The translations under genes and the position numbers were made by a program. DNA of 63,952 nucleotides, taken from the NCBI GenBank assembly GCA_026400755.1, contig JAPLOM010000002.1:1-63952 (forward strand), given 5' to 3'. This document shows positions 10,445-19,662 of the stretch, piece by piece. This DNA comes from Alphaproteobacteria bacterium. GTDB lineage: Bacteria > Pseudomonadota > Alphaproteobacteria > CADEGL01. Position 1 is the first letter of the stretch; every line of letters starts with the position of its first letter. The notes below the pieces were generated by a model. It made no database searches. It worked only from the letters and a program-made list of their open reading frames with translations, and was not told where the DNA came from.

Positions 10445-11446
10445 TCAGGCCGGGCCCGGCGTATGGGCAAAGGCCAGGCGGTAGAGAAGGATCGCGGCCA
10501 CCGTGAAGGCCATGACCAGGGCCAGGGAACCCAGCCCCGTCTCGGCTCCCAAGGCCAGGCCGGCCAACGCCAGATTGCCGGCCAGAATGGCCTTCACGAC
10601 CGCGGCGTGGCTCATGCCGCCCTGGACTGCGCGCTGGTAGTAATGCTCGCGGTGCGCGCGCCAAATCTTTTCGCCGCGCTTGAGGCGTCGCAACAGCGTG
10701 ATGGTGGCATCGGCCAGATAATAAAGCGGCAGGATCAGCGCGGCCTTCCACGCGCCCGCCGCCGCCAACGACAAAAGCAGCCAGCCGGCCAGATAGCCGA
10801 TCGGCACGCTGCCGACATCGCCCAGAAACAGCTTGGCGCGCTGCCAGTTCCACGGCAGGAAGCCGAGCGCCGCGGCGGCGAGGGCGATGCCCCAGGCCGC
10901 GGCTCCTACTGGGCCGGTCGCGGCGCCGAACGCCACCAGCGCCACGCCGCCGCCGATGGATGCCGTCTCGACCGCGGCGATGCCGTCGATACCGTCCATG
11001 AAATTGTAGAGGTTCACGAACCACAGCCACAGGAAGCCCGTGGCCAGCGCATCGAGCCAGGCGGGTAGAAGCCCGTGGAACACGGGGCCGCCCAGCGAGG
11101 TCAAGCCCCCGGCCACGGCCAGGATTTGCGCGCCCAGGCGCCAGAGGATGCCGAGGCTCTTCACATCGTCGCGCCACGACACGGCGGCCAGCAGCAAGGC
11201 GCCGCCCAATGCGGGCCACGGCACATAGGCGCCCGCGATCAGCGCGGCCGCGATCCAGGCCGGGATCAAAACGGCGACGACCGCGATGCCGCCGCCGCGC
11301 GGTGTCGGGGTGTCGTGGCTTGAGCGTTCGTTCGGCCGGTCCAGGATCGCGCGTCGGACGAGAAGCGCCAGCACGGCGCGCGTTGCGAGCCAGGTCAGTC
11401 CGGCGATCGAGAGAGCGAGAAGCGCGAGGGCGAAACTCTCCGTCAT
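10445..11446 (-). CDS. Polyprenyl-phosphate sugar-1-phosphate transferase (WecA/WbpL-like)
   Basis: A 333-residue integral membrane enzyme of the MraY/WecA family that would load the first N-acetylated sugar-1-phosphate onto undecaprenyl phosphate, starting glycan assembly on the cytoplasmic face. Diagnostic motifs are RSSHDTPTPRGGG (first cytoplasmic loop), NFMDGIDG (near 145, Mg-binding aspartates), FLGDVGS (near 206) and the HREHYYQR loop near the C-terminus. About ten hydrophobic segments are visible. The ATG at 11446 overlaps the stop of the O-antigen ligase gene as ATGA. The sugar is not determined; D-QuiNAc or D-FucNAc would suit the WbpM-like neighbour. Confidence 0.9.
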   Translation of the reverse strand: MTESFALALLALSIAGLTWLATRAVLALLVRRAILDRPNERSSHDTPTPRGGGIAVVAVLIPAWIAAALIAGAYVPWPALGGALLLAAVSWRDDVKSLGILWRLGAQILAVAGGLTSLGGPVFHGLLPAWLDALATGFLWLWFVNLYNFMDGIDGIAAVETASIGGGVALVAFGAATGPVGAAAWGIALAAAALGFLPWNWQRAKLFLGDVGSVPIGYLAGWLLLSLAAAGAWKAALILPLYYLADATITLLRRLKRGEKIWRAHREHYYQRAVQGGMSHAAVVKAILAGNLALAGLALGAETGLGSLALVMAFTVAAILLYRLAFAHTPGPA

Positions 11447-12774
11447 GGCCGTGCCCGTCCGGGCGCAGGCGCGGCGGCTGTCAGAAGCATGACGGCCAGC
11501 CAGACCACGGCCATCCACCAGCTTTGCCACATGCTGAAGCTCATGGCCGCGATGGCGATGACGCCGGTGATCGTGGCCAGGCTAGCCGCGCGCGCCATGG
11601 GGCCCGCGGGATGGCGCGCGGCGGCGAGCAGCAGGCCCGCGATCAGGATCGCGGCCAGGAGGACACCGGGCGCGCCCAACTCGAGCCAAAGCTGCAGCGG
11701 GGTATTGTGGGGATGGAGCGGCATCAGCTCGACCGGCGCGTCTCCGGTGCCGCGCGTGCGCCCCGGAATATCCGTCGGCGCGGTGTCCTTCCCACCCGGC
11801 ATGACGCGCGCGCTGTTCATGCCCCAGCCGAAGACCGGCCGTTCGGCGATGCGCTTGGCGGCGAAGTCCCAGATGAGGATGCGGTGATATTCGGAAAAGG
11901 CGATACCCGGGTAGGCGCGCACCACGGCGTCCGGCGCCAGCACGGTGCGCGGCAGGATAGGGGCGGCAAATAAAAGAAGCGCGACGAAGGCGGCGAGGAC
12001 GCGCGCGGTCGTGCGCGCCGACAGAAGCGCCGCGCCGAAGACCACGGCCCCCGACAGAAGCGCGATCAAGGACGCCCATTTCTGTAAATCCTGAACCAAG
12101 AACGCGCCGGTTATAAGCGCGATGGCCGCGACCAGAGGCGCTTTGCGTTGCAAGAAGAATAGGGCGGCCGGCCAGGCCAGCACGCCGATCACCGAGGTGG
12201 CCCGGTTGTAGGTAACGGAAAAGATGAAGCGCTTGTCCAAACCGATCACCCACCAGGCCGAGCGCAGCAGCAGGCCTTCGGTCGCGATCTCGAAGGCCAG
12301 GAGCGCCAGCCCCACAACGAAGCCGGCCATGAACCAGTTGCCGACCGCCTGGCGTCCGCGCACATCCAACGCGCGCGCGGCGGCGATCAGGATGAGCCCG
12401 CCCAAGGCCATCAGCCCGAAGCGCGCCGTTTCGATCAGGGTGAAGCCGACATCGATGGTCCATAGCGCGCTGGCCGCCATCCAGGCGATCAGGAGCAGGA
12501 GCGGAAGAAAAAGCGCATGTGGCGCATGGGCGCTTTCACGCACGGCGCCCCACCCGAGGATGGCGCACAGGACCGCGGCCGCCGAGACAAGGGTTGCAAG
12601 CTGCATCGGCGCCAGCACGCCCAGCGGCAGGGCCAGGAACGCGGCGCCGGCCAGGATCGGGATCAGTCGGTGTGTGGCGGCCACCGGTGCTGTATCCCCG
12701 AACCCCGCGGGACGGTCAACCGGAGAAACCGGACGGTTGCCCGATGCGGGCGATGCGTGCTTCATGGCGCCCAT
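11443..12774 (-). CDS. O-antigen ligase / polymerase (Wzy_C family)
   Basis: A 443-residue protein with about 12 membrane segments. The periplasmic Wzy_C hallmark is present: a loop with FGWGMNSARV followed by PLHPHNTPLQLWLELG near residue 350. Proteins of this family either ligate polymerised glycan to lipid A core or protein, or polymerise repeat units; sequence alone does not separate WaaL, Wzy and PglL. The ATG at 12774 is chosen for its ribosome-binding site; a GTG at 12786 and an ATG at 12765 are alternatives. The start region overlaps, in opposite orientation, the start of the FkbM gene. It is coupled to the WecA-like gene by a four-base overlap. Confidence 0.85.
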   Translation of the reverse strand: MGAMKHASPASGNRPVSPVDRPAGFGDTAPVAATHRLIPILAGAAFLALPLGVLAPMQLATLVSAAAVLCAILGWGAVRESAHAPHALFLPLLLLIAWMAASALWTIDVGFTLIETARFGLMALGGLILIAAARALDVRGRQAVGNWFMAGFVVGLALLAFEIATEGLLLRSAWWVIGLDKRFIFSVTYNRATSVIGVLAWPAALFFLQRKAPLVAAIALITGAFLVQDLQKWASLIALLSGAVVFGAALLSARTTARVLAAFVALLLFAAPILPRTVLAPDAVVRAYPGIAFSEYHRILIWDFAAKRIAERPVFGWGMNSARVMPGGKDTAPTDIPGRTRGTGDAPVELMPLHPHNTPLQLWLELGAPGVLLAAILIAGLLLAAARHPAGPMARAASLATITGVIAIAAMSFSMWQSWWMAVVWLAVMLLTAAAPAPGRARP

Positions 12775-13531
12775 GCCGCCGTTCACCCCGTCCCTCGATG
12801 GTCCGTTCGATTGGCGTGAACTGGCTTGGCCTGGCCGGGTGCGCTACGCCGCCCATTTGTGGAAGGCGTGTGCCTACGACCATCATCGCGAAATCCTGCC
12901 GATGCTGCACCCTCTCATCCCGGCGGACGGCGTCGTGCTCGACGTTGGCGCCCATGCGGGCCAGTTCGCCAAGCTGTTCGCGAGCCTCGCGACGCGGGGC
13001 CGGGTCTATGCCTTCGAGCCCGGCAGCTATGCGCGCTCGATCCTGACACGGGTCGTGCGCTGGCGGCGTTTGGCGAACGTGGAGATCGTGGCTACGGGCC
13101 TCGGCGATGCACCCGGGCAGGCGCGTCTTGCCATGCCGATCAAGCGCAGCGGCGCCTACGGCTTCGGTCTCAGCCATCTGGGCGGAGCGGACCGTACCGG
13201 TCCGATGCGCACCGAGACCGTCGAGATCGGAACGATCGACGCGTTCGTCCGCGCGCGCGCGCTGCGCCGCGTGGATTTCATCAAGGCCGACGTGGAGGGT
13301 TGGGAGGGGCGGATGCTCGCGGGCGCCCAAGAGACGCTGGAGCGGTTCCGGCCGGCGCTGATGCTGGAGCTGATCGGCTCCCATCTGGCGCGGGCGGGTG
13401 ATGAGCTCGAGGCGGTCTGGACCTCGCTCGAGCGGTTCGGCTACCGGCCTTATCTGGTCGGCGCCAAGGACGGGCCCCATGCGATCTCGGCGCCGCAGGA
13501 CGGCGAGATTCTCTGGCGGCCGGACCGCTGA
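12764..13531 (+). CDS. FkbM family SAM-dependent methyltransferase
   Basis: A 255-residue soluble protein predicted to O-methylate a sugar. The SAM site is seen as VVLDVGAHAGQFAKLF (about residues 55-70) and VYAFEPGSYA. The FkbM signature FIKADVEGWEGRML lies near 180. It is the only gene of the left and central glycan locus on the plus strand, head to head with the ligase and convergent with the next gene at a four-base gap. The start at 12764 (or ATG at 12773) has no convincing ribosome-binding site and overlaps the divergent ligase start by about 11 bases, so either start could be mis-set. Confidence 0.8.
   Translation: MAPMPPFTPSLDGPFDWRELAWPGRVRYAAHLWKACAYDHHREILPMLHPLIPADGVVLDVGAHAGQFAKLFASLATRGRVYAFEPGSYARSILTRVVRWRRLANVEIVATGLGDAPGQARLAMPIKRSGAYGFGLSHLGGADRTGPMRTETVEIGTIDAFVRARALRRVDFIKADVEGWEGRMLAGAQETLERFRPALMLELIGSHLARAGDELEAVWTSLERFGYRPYLVGAKDGPHAISAPQDGEILWRPDR
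12783..12789 (-). promoter_or_regulatory. Shine-Dalgarno site deciding the O-antigen ligase start
   Basis: On the minus strand this reads GGGGTGA, eight bases before the ATG at 12774. It is the best-spaced site among three candidate starts. Confidence 0.5.
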
Positions 13532-13534
13532 CGG

Positions 13535-14401
13535 CTAAGTGCGGCGGGCCAACTTAAGCCGCAGTCCTTCCGCGAACGGGCGCGGTACGACGCCCAAGCG
13601 ATGCGCCAGCATTTCGCCGCCCTGACATTTGTCTTCCCCCGCGCGGGCAAGGGCGGACGCACCGAAAGGAAACGGCAAACCGACGCGCTGCGCCACATGC
13701 GCGGTTGCGGATAAGATGTTTGCCGGCGCGGACAGAACATGCAGGCGACGGTCGAGCGATGCGGCACAGAGCCGCATCATCTCCGCATAGGATAGAGCGG
13801 GCCCGGGCGCAACGATGGGCAACCCCGGCGCTTCGGGCCGTGCCACAGCGGCGGCCAGAGCCTCCACCACGTCGTCGATGAAGATGGGCTGCACCAGGTG
13901 CCTTCCACCATCGGGCAGGGGCAGCACCAACGGCAGGCCAGCTGGCCAACGCTGCATCAGAGCCAGGACGCGTTCCACATTCTGGTCGTCATCATGGCCA
14001 TAGATGAGGCCAGGATGGATCACCAGTGCGGGCACGCCGCAGCGTGCCAGTGTTTCCTCCGCCCGTGCGGCGAAGTGGCCGGGCTCGTCGCGGTCGGGTA
14101 GAAAGCGCCTCATGGTGCCCATCTGGATGATGCGCCGGCATGATGCGGGCAAAGCCACCAGCAGCGCGTCGACGAAGCGCGCTTCCGCCGCGTTGACGAC
14201 GATCTCGGCGTCCGCCAGCGCCGCGCGCATCAGGGCGCCGTCCTCAAATGTGGCCACGCGCCGCTCGGCGCGCGGATCGGCGAACCGGGCTAGCCGATCG
14301 GCGGAGCGGCCTACCGCGATGACCCGGCCGCCATCCTTCGCAAGGCGTGCCACAAGGTGCCGTCCGGTTTTGCCGGCCGCGCCGATAACCGTGACGGTCA
14401 T
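13535..14401 (-). CDS. Atypical SDR, NAD(P)-binding sugar epimerase/dehydratase-like protein
   Basis: A 288-residue cytoplasmic protein with an N-terminal Rossmann motif (VTVIGAAGKTGRHLV) and the NmrA/NAD(P)-binding layout of extended or atypical SDRs. The expected catalytic YxxxK is not obvious; the region around IQMGTMRRF replaces it. This suggests either a divergent nucleotide-sugar epimerase/reductase or a redox-sensing NmrA-like protein. FIDDVVEALAAAV corresponds to the typical SDR substrate-domain segment. It is the most downstream gene of the long minus-strand array and is coupled by ATGA to the glycosyltransferase before it, which favours a role in sugar metabolism. Confidence 0.65.
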   Translation of the reverse strand: MTVTVIGAAGKTGRHLVARLAKDGGRVIAVGRSADRLARFADPRAERRVATFEDGALMRAALADAEIVVNAAEARFVDALLVALPASCRRIIQMGTMRRFLPDRDEPGHFAARAEETLARCGVPALVIHPGLIYGHDDDQNVERVLALMQRWPAGLPLVLPLPDGGRHLVQPIFIDDVVEALAAAVARPEAPGLPIVAPGPALSYAEMMRLCAASLDRRLHVLSAPANILSATAHVAQRVGLPFPFGASALARAGEDKCQGGEMLAHRLGVVPRPFAEGLRLKLARRT

Positions 14402-15528
14402 GGCCCTAGGCTGGCGATCAGGTCCACTTCGCGCCGCACCACTTTGACTTCATCGTAGAGATCGAGCGCGCGCTCACGCCCCGCTGCGCCCATACGCGCG
14501 CGCAGGGCTGGGTCGGCCGCGAGCGTGGCCAGCGCCGTGCCCAGCGCGGCCGGGTCGCGCACTGGCACCAGGAAGCCGGTTTCACCTTCGACCACCTCTT
14601 CCCGCGCGCCGCGGATGTCGGTCGCCACGACGGGAAGACCGGTCATCATGGCTTCGATGATCGAGCGCGGCATGCCCTCGCGATGCGACGGCAAGGTGAA
14701 GATGTCGGACGCGGCCAAGATGTCCGGCACGTCTTGCCGGTACCCCAAGAAGCGGATGCGTGGCCCCAGCGACAGGTCGCGTTTAACCGCGTCGATCATG
14801 GCGTCGACGCCGGAGGCATGATCGCTCTTCAGCCGATCACCCACCACCCACAAGACTGCGTCGTTGCCGCGCATGGCTTCGAACAGCTCGGGATAGCCTT
14901 TCTCGGCCACCAGCCGGCCGATCATCGCGATGACGACGGCGCCATCCGGCGTCCGCAATTGCGCGCGCACACGCGCGCGAGCGGCGGGGTCGGCGGGTTT
15001 GAAGCGCGCCACATCGACGCCGTTACCGATGGCGTGGATGCGGCTCGTGCGGCACAGGGCAAGGTGGCGCGCCGTCTTGGCGTCCTCCTCGGCCTGGGTG
15101 AACAGCATGTCGGTCACACGTCCGCCCAGCCATTCCAACCCAACATGGGCTGCGCGCAGCGGCAACTTCATGTGCTCGTGAAAATAGAACCCGTGCGCGG
15201 TGTAGACGATTTTCGGGACGCCCGCGCGCCAGGCCGCATAGCGTCCCACCAGAGCCGCGACCGGCGTGTGGACATGAACCAGATCGAAGCGCTCGCGACG
15301 GAACAGGGTCTGCAACGCTTTGGCCGTGCGCGCGTGCCGCGCCAGATCGTAGCTGCGCGCGATGGAGACGTTCTCGACCCGGAAGCCCTCCGCACGCACC
15401 TTGCCGGCCAGTGTGCCGTCGGCGCACACGCCGATCACCTCGTGGCCCGCGCCGCGCAACCCCTCCATCAATGGCAAAAGAAAGTGATAGAGCGTGAAAT
15501 CGACCGCGCAGAGCTGGCAGATCTTCAC
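14398..15528 (-). CDS. Glycosyltransferase, GT4-like
   Basis: A 376-residue GT-B glycosyltransferase predicted to act on the cytoplasmic face. The N-terminal acceptor domain has VHTPVAALVGRYAA and YTAHGFYFH, typical of PglA/WbpT-like enzymes. The donor domain has IGRLVAEKGYPELFEA and the E-x7-E motif EGMPRSIIE near residue 300. The GTG at 15528 is chosen because it starts KICQLCAVDFTLYHF, the usual N-terminus, and forms a GTGA overlap with the asparagine synthetase stop; an upstream start would add 20 arginine-rich residues. Donor and acceptor sugars are unknown. Confidence 0.88.
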   Translation of the reverse strand: MKICQLCAVDFTLYHFLLPLMEGLRGAGHEVIGVCADGTLAGKVRAEGFRVENVSIARSYDLARHARTAKALQTLFRRERFDLVHVHTPVAALVGRYAAWRAGVPKIVYTAHGFYFHEHMKLPLRAAHVGLEWLGGRVTDMLFTQAEEDAKTARHLALCRTSRIHAIGNGVDVARFKPADPAARARVRAQLRTPDGAVVIAMIGRLVAEKGYPELFEAMRGNDAVLWVVGDRLKSDHASGVDAMIDAVKRDLSLGPRIRFLGYRQDVPDILAASDIFTLPSHREGMPRSIIEAMMTGLPVVATDIRGAREEVVEGETGFLVPVRDPAALGTALATLAADPALRARMGAAGRERALDLYDEVKVVRREVDLIASLGP

Positions 15529-17426
15529 GCCAACGCCCCGCTGCGGCCGCGCGTCTCGCACCAGGATTGGAACACCAGCATGGTCCACAATTGCCAGGAC
15601 GTGTCCCGCTTACCCGCACGCAGATCGGCGAACCAGCGTGCCGGCAGATCAGGCCGGAACAGACCTTGGCGCGTCAGGTGCGCGGGATCAATCGCGGCGC
15701 GCACCCGTTCGGCCAGGGGACCCGCCAGCCACGACGCGATGGGCATCTCGAAGCCCTTCTTCGGGCGCCGGAAGACATCCTCCGGCAATCGGTCGGCGAA
15801 GGCGCGGCGTAAGATGCGCTTTCCCGCGCCGGGCGCCAGTTTGAACTCGCCTGGCATGGCGGCCGCGCATTCGACCACGCGGGGGTCCAGGAACGGACAG
15901 CGCACTTCGAGGCCGTTGGCCATGCTCATCCGGTCGACCTTCACCAGCATGTCGCCCACGAGGCCGATGGCGATCTCGGCTGCCAGCATCTCGTTGATGG
16001 GATCGGTTTCGCGTGCGTCCGACCGCGCGGCGTCGACCAAAGTCTCGACAGTCGGCGCGTTGGAATAGGGGATCAGCAACGCATTCAATTCGCTCTCGGA
16101 CAGAAGCCGCGCCCAGCCCGCCTGCCGCTCGGCCGGCGCCCCGCCCGCGTGGGCGACGAAGCGGCGCAGGCGGCGCAGGCGCTCCAGCACCGCATTGTCC
16201 TTGCCTTCCGGCAGCAGGGCGGCCAGAGGTTCGATCACACCGCGCCGCAGCGGTATCGGGATGGCGCGGTAACGCTCGGCCAGCAATTCACCTTGGTACT
16301 TGCGGTAGCCGCCGAACACTTCGTCCGCGCCGTCGCCCGAGAGCGCAACGGTCACATGCCGGCGTGTCACGGCGCTCAGAAGATAAGTCGGCAGGGCGGA
16401 ACTGTCGGCGAAGGGTTCGTCCAGCCCGTCGATCACATTGTCCAGCGCGCCCCGCGCCTCGCTGGGCCCGATATCGACTTCGGTGTGGTCGCACCCCAGG
16501 AAGCGCGCGACGGAGGCTGCACCCGGCCGTTCTTCGTAATAGTCCGAGGCGCCGGGGAATCCGACCGTAAAGGTGCGCGGCGTGCCGGCCTGGCGCGCGA
16601 GCGACGCCACGACCAGCGCCGAATCGATGCCGCTGGAGAGAAATGCGCCGATCGGCACGTCGGCCACTGTGCGGTCCATCACGGCCGCATCGAACGCCAC
16701 GCGCAAGGCCGCGCTGGCGTTGGCTTCGCTGGTGAAACGGGTGGGTCGCTGAGCGGCCAGATCGTACCAGCGTTCGACCCCAACGCCGGATGCGGTCACG
16801 CGCGCCAAATGCCCGGCCGGCAGTTTGCGTACGCCGTCCGCGATGGTCCAAGGATCGGGCACATAGCGCAGCGCGAACAGAAGCCGCAAAGCGGCCTGAT
16901 CGATGGGTCGCTTCCGGCCCTCGACTTCCTCCAGTGCCGTCAGTTCGGAGGAAAAGGCCAGGCGCGCACCCTCATGGGCGTAGAGAAGCGGCTTCTTGCC
17001 GAAGCGGTCGCGCGCGAGGATCAGCTCGCCCTTGGCCGCGTCCCACAAGGCCAAGGCGAACATGCCGGAGAGGCGCGGCAGCATGCCGGCGCCCCAGGCG
17101 CGCCAGCCCGCCAGCAGGACTTCGGTGTCCGAGTTGGTGACAAAGACATGCCCCAGCGCGCGCAGTTCGTCGCGCACCTCCCGGTAATTATAGATTTCGC
17201 CGTTGAAGGTGATGGTCAGGCCGTGACCGGTCATGGGCTGGTTGGCCGATGCCGACAGGTCGATGATGGCCAGGCGCGTATGGCCGAAGGCGCAGCGTTC
17301 GTCGCGCCACACGCCGCTGCCATCGGGCCCGCGCTTGCCCAGACGCTCGACCGCGCGCGCGAGGCGCGGCATCAGCGCGTCCGCCTTGAGCCCCACCAGA
17401 TCCAGATACCCGACGATCCCGCACAT
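15525..17426 (-). CDS. asnB: Glutamine-hydrolysing asparagine synthetase (AsnB type)
   Basis: A 633-residue cytoplasmic amidotransferase. The N-terminal glutaminase domain keeps the nucleophile in MCGIVGYLD (Cys2) plus FNGEIYNYREVR and GPDGSG. The synthetase domain has the ATP-binding SSGIDSALV (near 260) and LSGDGADEVFGGYRKY. This is the full set for ATP-dependent amidation of a carboxylate. AsnB-like enzymes sitting in O-antigen loci are often suspected to amidate uronic acids (family context), so either asparagine or a sugar amide may be the product. Its start overlaps the preceding glycosyltransferase stop by one base (TGATG), so it is firmly part of the glycan operon. Confidence 0.92.
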   Translation of the reverse strand: MCGIVGYLDLVGLKADALMPRLARAVERLGKRGPDGSGVWRDERCAFGHTRLAIIDLSASANQPMTGHGLTITFNGEIYNYREVRDELRALGHVFVTNSDTEVLLAGWRAWGAGMLPRLSGMFALALWDAAKGELILARDRFGKKPLLYAHEGARLAFSSELTALEEVEGRKRPIDQAALRLLFALRYVPDPWTIADGVRKLPAGHLARVTASGVGVERWYDLAAQRPTRFTSEANASAALRVAFDAAVMDRTVADVPIGAFLSSGIDSALVVASLARQAGTPRTFTVGFPGASDYYEERPGAASVARFLGCDHTEVDIGPSEARGALDNVIDGLDEPFADSSALPTYLLSAVTRRHVTVALSGDGADEVFGGYRKYQGELLAERYRAIPIPLRRGVIEPLAALLPEGKDNAVLERLRRLRRFVAHAGGAPAERQAGWARLLSESELNALLIPYSNAPTVETLVDAARSDARETDPINEMLAAEIAIGLVGDMLVKVDRMSMANGLEVRCPFLDPRVVECAAAMPGEFKLAPGAGKRILRRAFADRLPEDVFRRPKKGFEMPIASWLAGPLAERVRAAIDPAHLTRQGLFRPDLPARWFADLRAGKRDTSWQLWTMLVFQSWCETRGRSGALA

Positions 17427-18529
17427 CAGGCTAAGCTGCGATAAAGAGCGGCGTAGGCTTGCGCCGAGCGCGCCAGGGGATAGGCGTTTTCAATGCGGGT
17501 CCGTGCACGTTCGCGCCGCGCGGCGCGGGCGGCGGCGTCTTCGCCGGCCAGGGCGGCGATCGCGCGGGCCAGCGCCTCCGCATCGCGCGGTTTCACGATG
17601 CGGCCCGTGTCGCCCACGATACGCGCCGCGTCGCCCACGTCGGTCGCGACGGCCGGCGCACCTGTGGCCATGCCTTCGGCCAGCACGTTGGGAAAGCCTT
17701 CACCAAAGGCCGAACTGGATATGACGAAGTCGGCAGCGGCCAGCAACCGCGGCACGTCGGTACGCGGGCCCAGGCGGCGCAGGTTGGGCCGCGCCGGCAG
17801 GCGCTCGGTATCCAAGCCGATGGCCAGGCCCGTGACGTGGGGCAGGCGGTCGAGCGCGGCCAGATAGGATTCGTGGTCCTTCATCGGATCGCGCCGTGCC
17901 ACGTGGGCCAGCACGATGGCGTCCGGTGCCAGGCCAAGGGCGCGCCGCATCTCTGCCCGCGCAGCGGGATCGGGCCGGAACCGCTCCGTATCAACGCCAT
18001 TCTCGAGCACTTCGAAGCGGCGCGGGTGATAGCCGAGCTTCTCATGCACCGTGCGCCCGGCATGGGAGTTGACTAGTACGGCGTCTGGCCGTGCGGACAG
18101 GCGCGCGCAGGCCGCGATGATCAAACGAAGGGCTGGTCCGTAGCGGCTGACATCCATGTCCGAACACCGTACGCCCCAGACCAGCCGGGGCCGTTCCGCG
18201 CGCGCGAGGGTGACGCGCGCGGCCAGCGCCATGAGATCGGCGTGATACATCCAGCTTTGGATCACATGGGGGCGGGCGGCGCGAATGGACAGCGCCAGCC
18301 TTCGCACGGCACGGGGATCGGGCAAGCCGCGCTGCATCCCCAAGTCCGAGATCGGCACGCCCGCCGTGTGGATCCGCGCGGCATTTTCTCCGCCGGGCAC
18401 CAGCGAGACGACCGAAGGGATCATGCCCGTATCCGCGCTGCGCAGGACCAGCGAGGTCAGCATGTTCTCTGCGCCACCCAGGCCCAGGCCGGTGATGACG
18501 TGAAGGATGCGCAAGGGTTCCGTGCTCAT
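17426..18529 (-). CDS. Glycosyltransferase, GT4-like
   Basis: A 367-residue GT-B protein. It starts with the nucleotide-sugar-type motif RILHVITGLGLGGAENML, found in enzymes extending lipid-linked glycans. The donor domain carries VLAHVARRDPMKDHESYLAA and the E-x7-E motif EGFPNVLAE, followed by ATDVGDAARIVGDTG. The ATG at 18529 gives an ATGA overlap with the next glycosyltransferase; a longer reading would add a poorly conserved arginine-rich leader. Substrates are unknown. Confidence 0.88.
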   Translation of the reverse strand: MSTEPLRILHVITGLGLGGAENMLTSLVLRSADTGMIPSVVSLVPGGENAARIHTAGVPISDLGMQRGLPDPRAVRRLALSIRAARPHVIQSWMYHADLMALAARVTLARAERPRLVWGVRCSDMDVSRYGPALRLIIAACARLSARPDAVLVNSHAGRTVHEKLGYHPRRFEVLENGVDTERFRPDPAARAEMRRALGLAPDAIVLAHVARRDPMKDHESYLAALDRLPHVTGLAIGLDTERLPARPNLRRLGPRTDVPRLLAAADFVISSSAFGEGFPNVLAEGMATGAPAVATDVGDAARIVGDTGRIVKPRDAEALARAIAALAGEDAAARAARRERARTRIENAYPLARSAQAYAALYRSLA

Positions 18530-19662
18530 GATGCCAGGACGCGCGCGAGGGATTCCGTCGCGCGGGCCAGGGTGAAGCGTTCGGGCATGAGGCTTTCGCG
18601 CGGCGCGTTTGCGGGCTGAGCACGCACTGCGCGCAGAGCCGCGGCAAAGCCTTCGCCCCACGGGGCGACGGTGACGGCGCCAGGTACGGAGGCCGCGGCC
18701 ACCTCGCCGATGCCGCCCGCTTCCGGCGTGGCAATCACGGGTGTGCCGCAGGCCAAGGCTTCCAGCGCCGCATTCGGCATGCCTTCCCAACGCGACGGCA
18801 GAAGAAACGCATCGGCCCCAGCATAGAAAGGCCAAGGATCCCCCTGAAAACCGGCAAAGAAAACGTGCTCCGCCATACCGCGTTGCGTCGCGCGGCTCTC
18901 GAGCGAAGCGCGGTCCGGACCTTCCCCCAGGATGGTCAGATGTGCGCCTGGGCTCAGGGTGGCGAACAGGTCGATCAGGCGGTCGAAACCTTTCTGATGG
19001 GTCAGCCGCCCGGCCGCGACGAAGCGCGGCCCTGTGCCATCCGCGCGGATTGTCGGCGATGCCGTGGCGCGGATGCGGGCGACGTCGATGGGGTTGTCAA
19101 TCAGATGGATGCGCGCGGGCGCCACGCCGCAGTCGCGCGCCAGAGCCTCGGCCACGACCTTGGCGTTGCACAAGACGCCGTCGGCGAGCGGATAGAGAAA
19201 CTTGTACGCGGCACGGCCCAGCGCCGCGTTCGGCAGCGCATCGATGCTCACGGACGGAAGGTTCGCCTCGCGGGGGAAGCATCGGGTGCCTGCGGGCAAC
19301 AGCGGACGCGCCGCGAGAAGCGCCAGATTCAGGTAGCCGAGCGTCGGAACCACGGCGCGGGGCCGCAGGCGGCGCAACGTCGCGACCAGCGCGGGCATGG
19401 CCTGACGAAGCCTTGGGTGGCAGAGGTCATGGATGGGAATGTTGCTCGGCGCGGATGCGGCCAGGGGGCCACGCCCATCCAGCACGACGATCTCAGGCGC
19501 AAAGCGCGCACGATCGAGCGCGCCTGCGAGGTTCAACACGACGCGCTCGGCCCCGCCGCCCGCGAAGGACGGCAGAACGAAGACGGTTCGGATTTGAACG
19601 GAGAAGGTGATCGGCTTTGTCGCCGCGGTGGTCAGGCGTCCGCCCGCCGCTCCAGAAGGCAA
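18526..19662 (-). CDS. Glycosyltransferase, GT4-like
   Basis: A 378-residue GT-B protein with the acceptor-side motif VLPSFAGGGAERVVLNLA and the donor-side VAAGRLTHQKGFDRLID plus EGMPNAALEAL (E-x7-E), typical of PglJ/PglH-like enzymes. The only in-frame initiation codon near the domain start is TTG at 19662, which overlaps the ketoacyl-synthase gene by 31 bases. No strong ribosome-binding site is visible, so translation may depend on the upstream gene. Sugar specificity is unknown. Confidence 0.85.
   Translation of the reverse strand: MPSGAAGGRLTTAATKPITFSVQIRTVFVLPSFAGGGAERVVLNLAGALDRARFAPEIVVLDGRGPLAASAPSNIPIHDLCHPRLRQAMPALVATLRRLRPRAVVPTLGYLNLALLAARPLLPAGTRCFPREANLPSVSIDALPNAALGRAAYKFLYPLADGVLCNAKVVAEALARDCGVAPARIHLIDNPIDVARIRATASPTIRADGTGPRFVAAGRLTHQKGFDRLIDLFATLSPGAHLTILGEGPDRASLESRATQRGMAEHVFFAGFQGDPWPFYAGADAFLLPSRWEGMPNAALEALACGTPVIATPEAGGIGEVAAASVPGAVTVAPWGEGFAAALRAVRAQPANAPRESLMPERFTLARATESLARVLAS

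Noticed and set aside
14683-17444. Two plus-strand open frames above 430 codons
   Set aside because: They mirror the glycosyltransferase and asnB genes on the other strand, and the latter have clear catalytic motifs.
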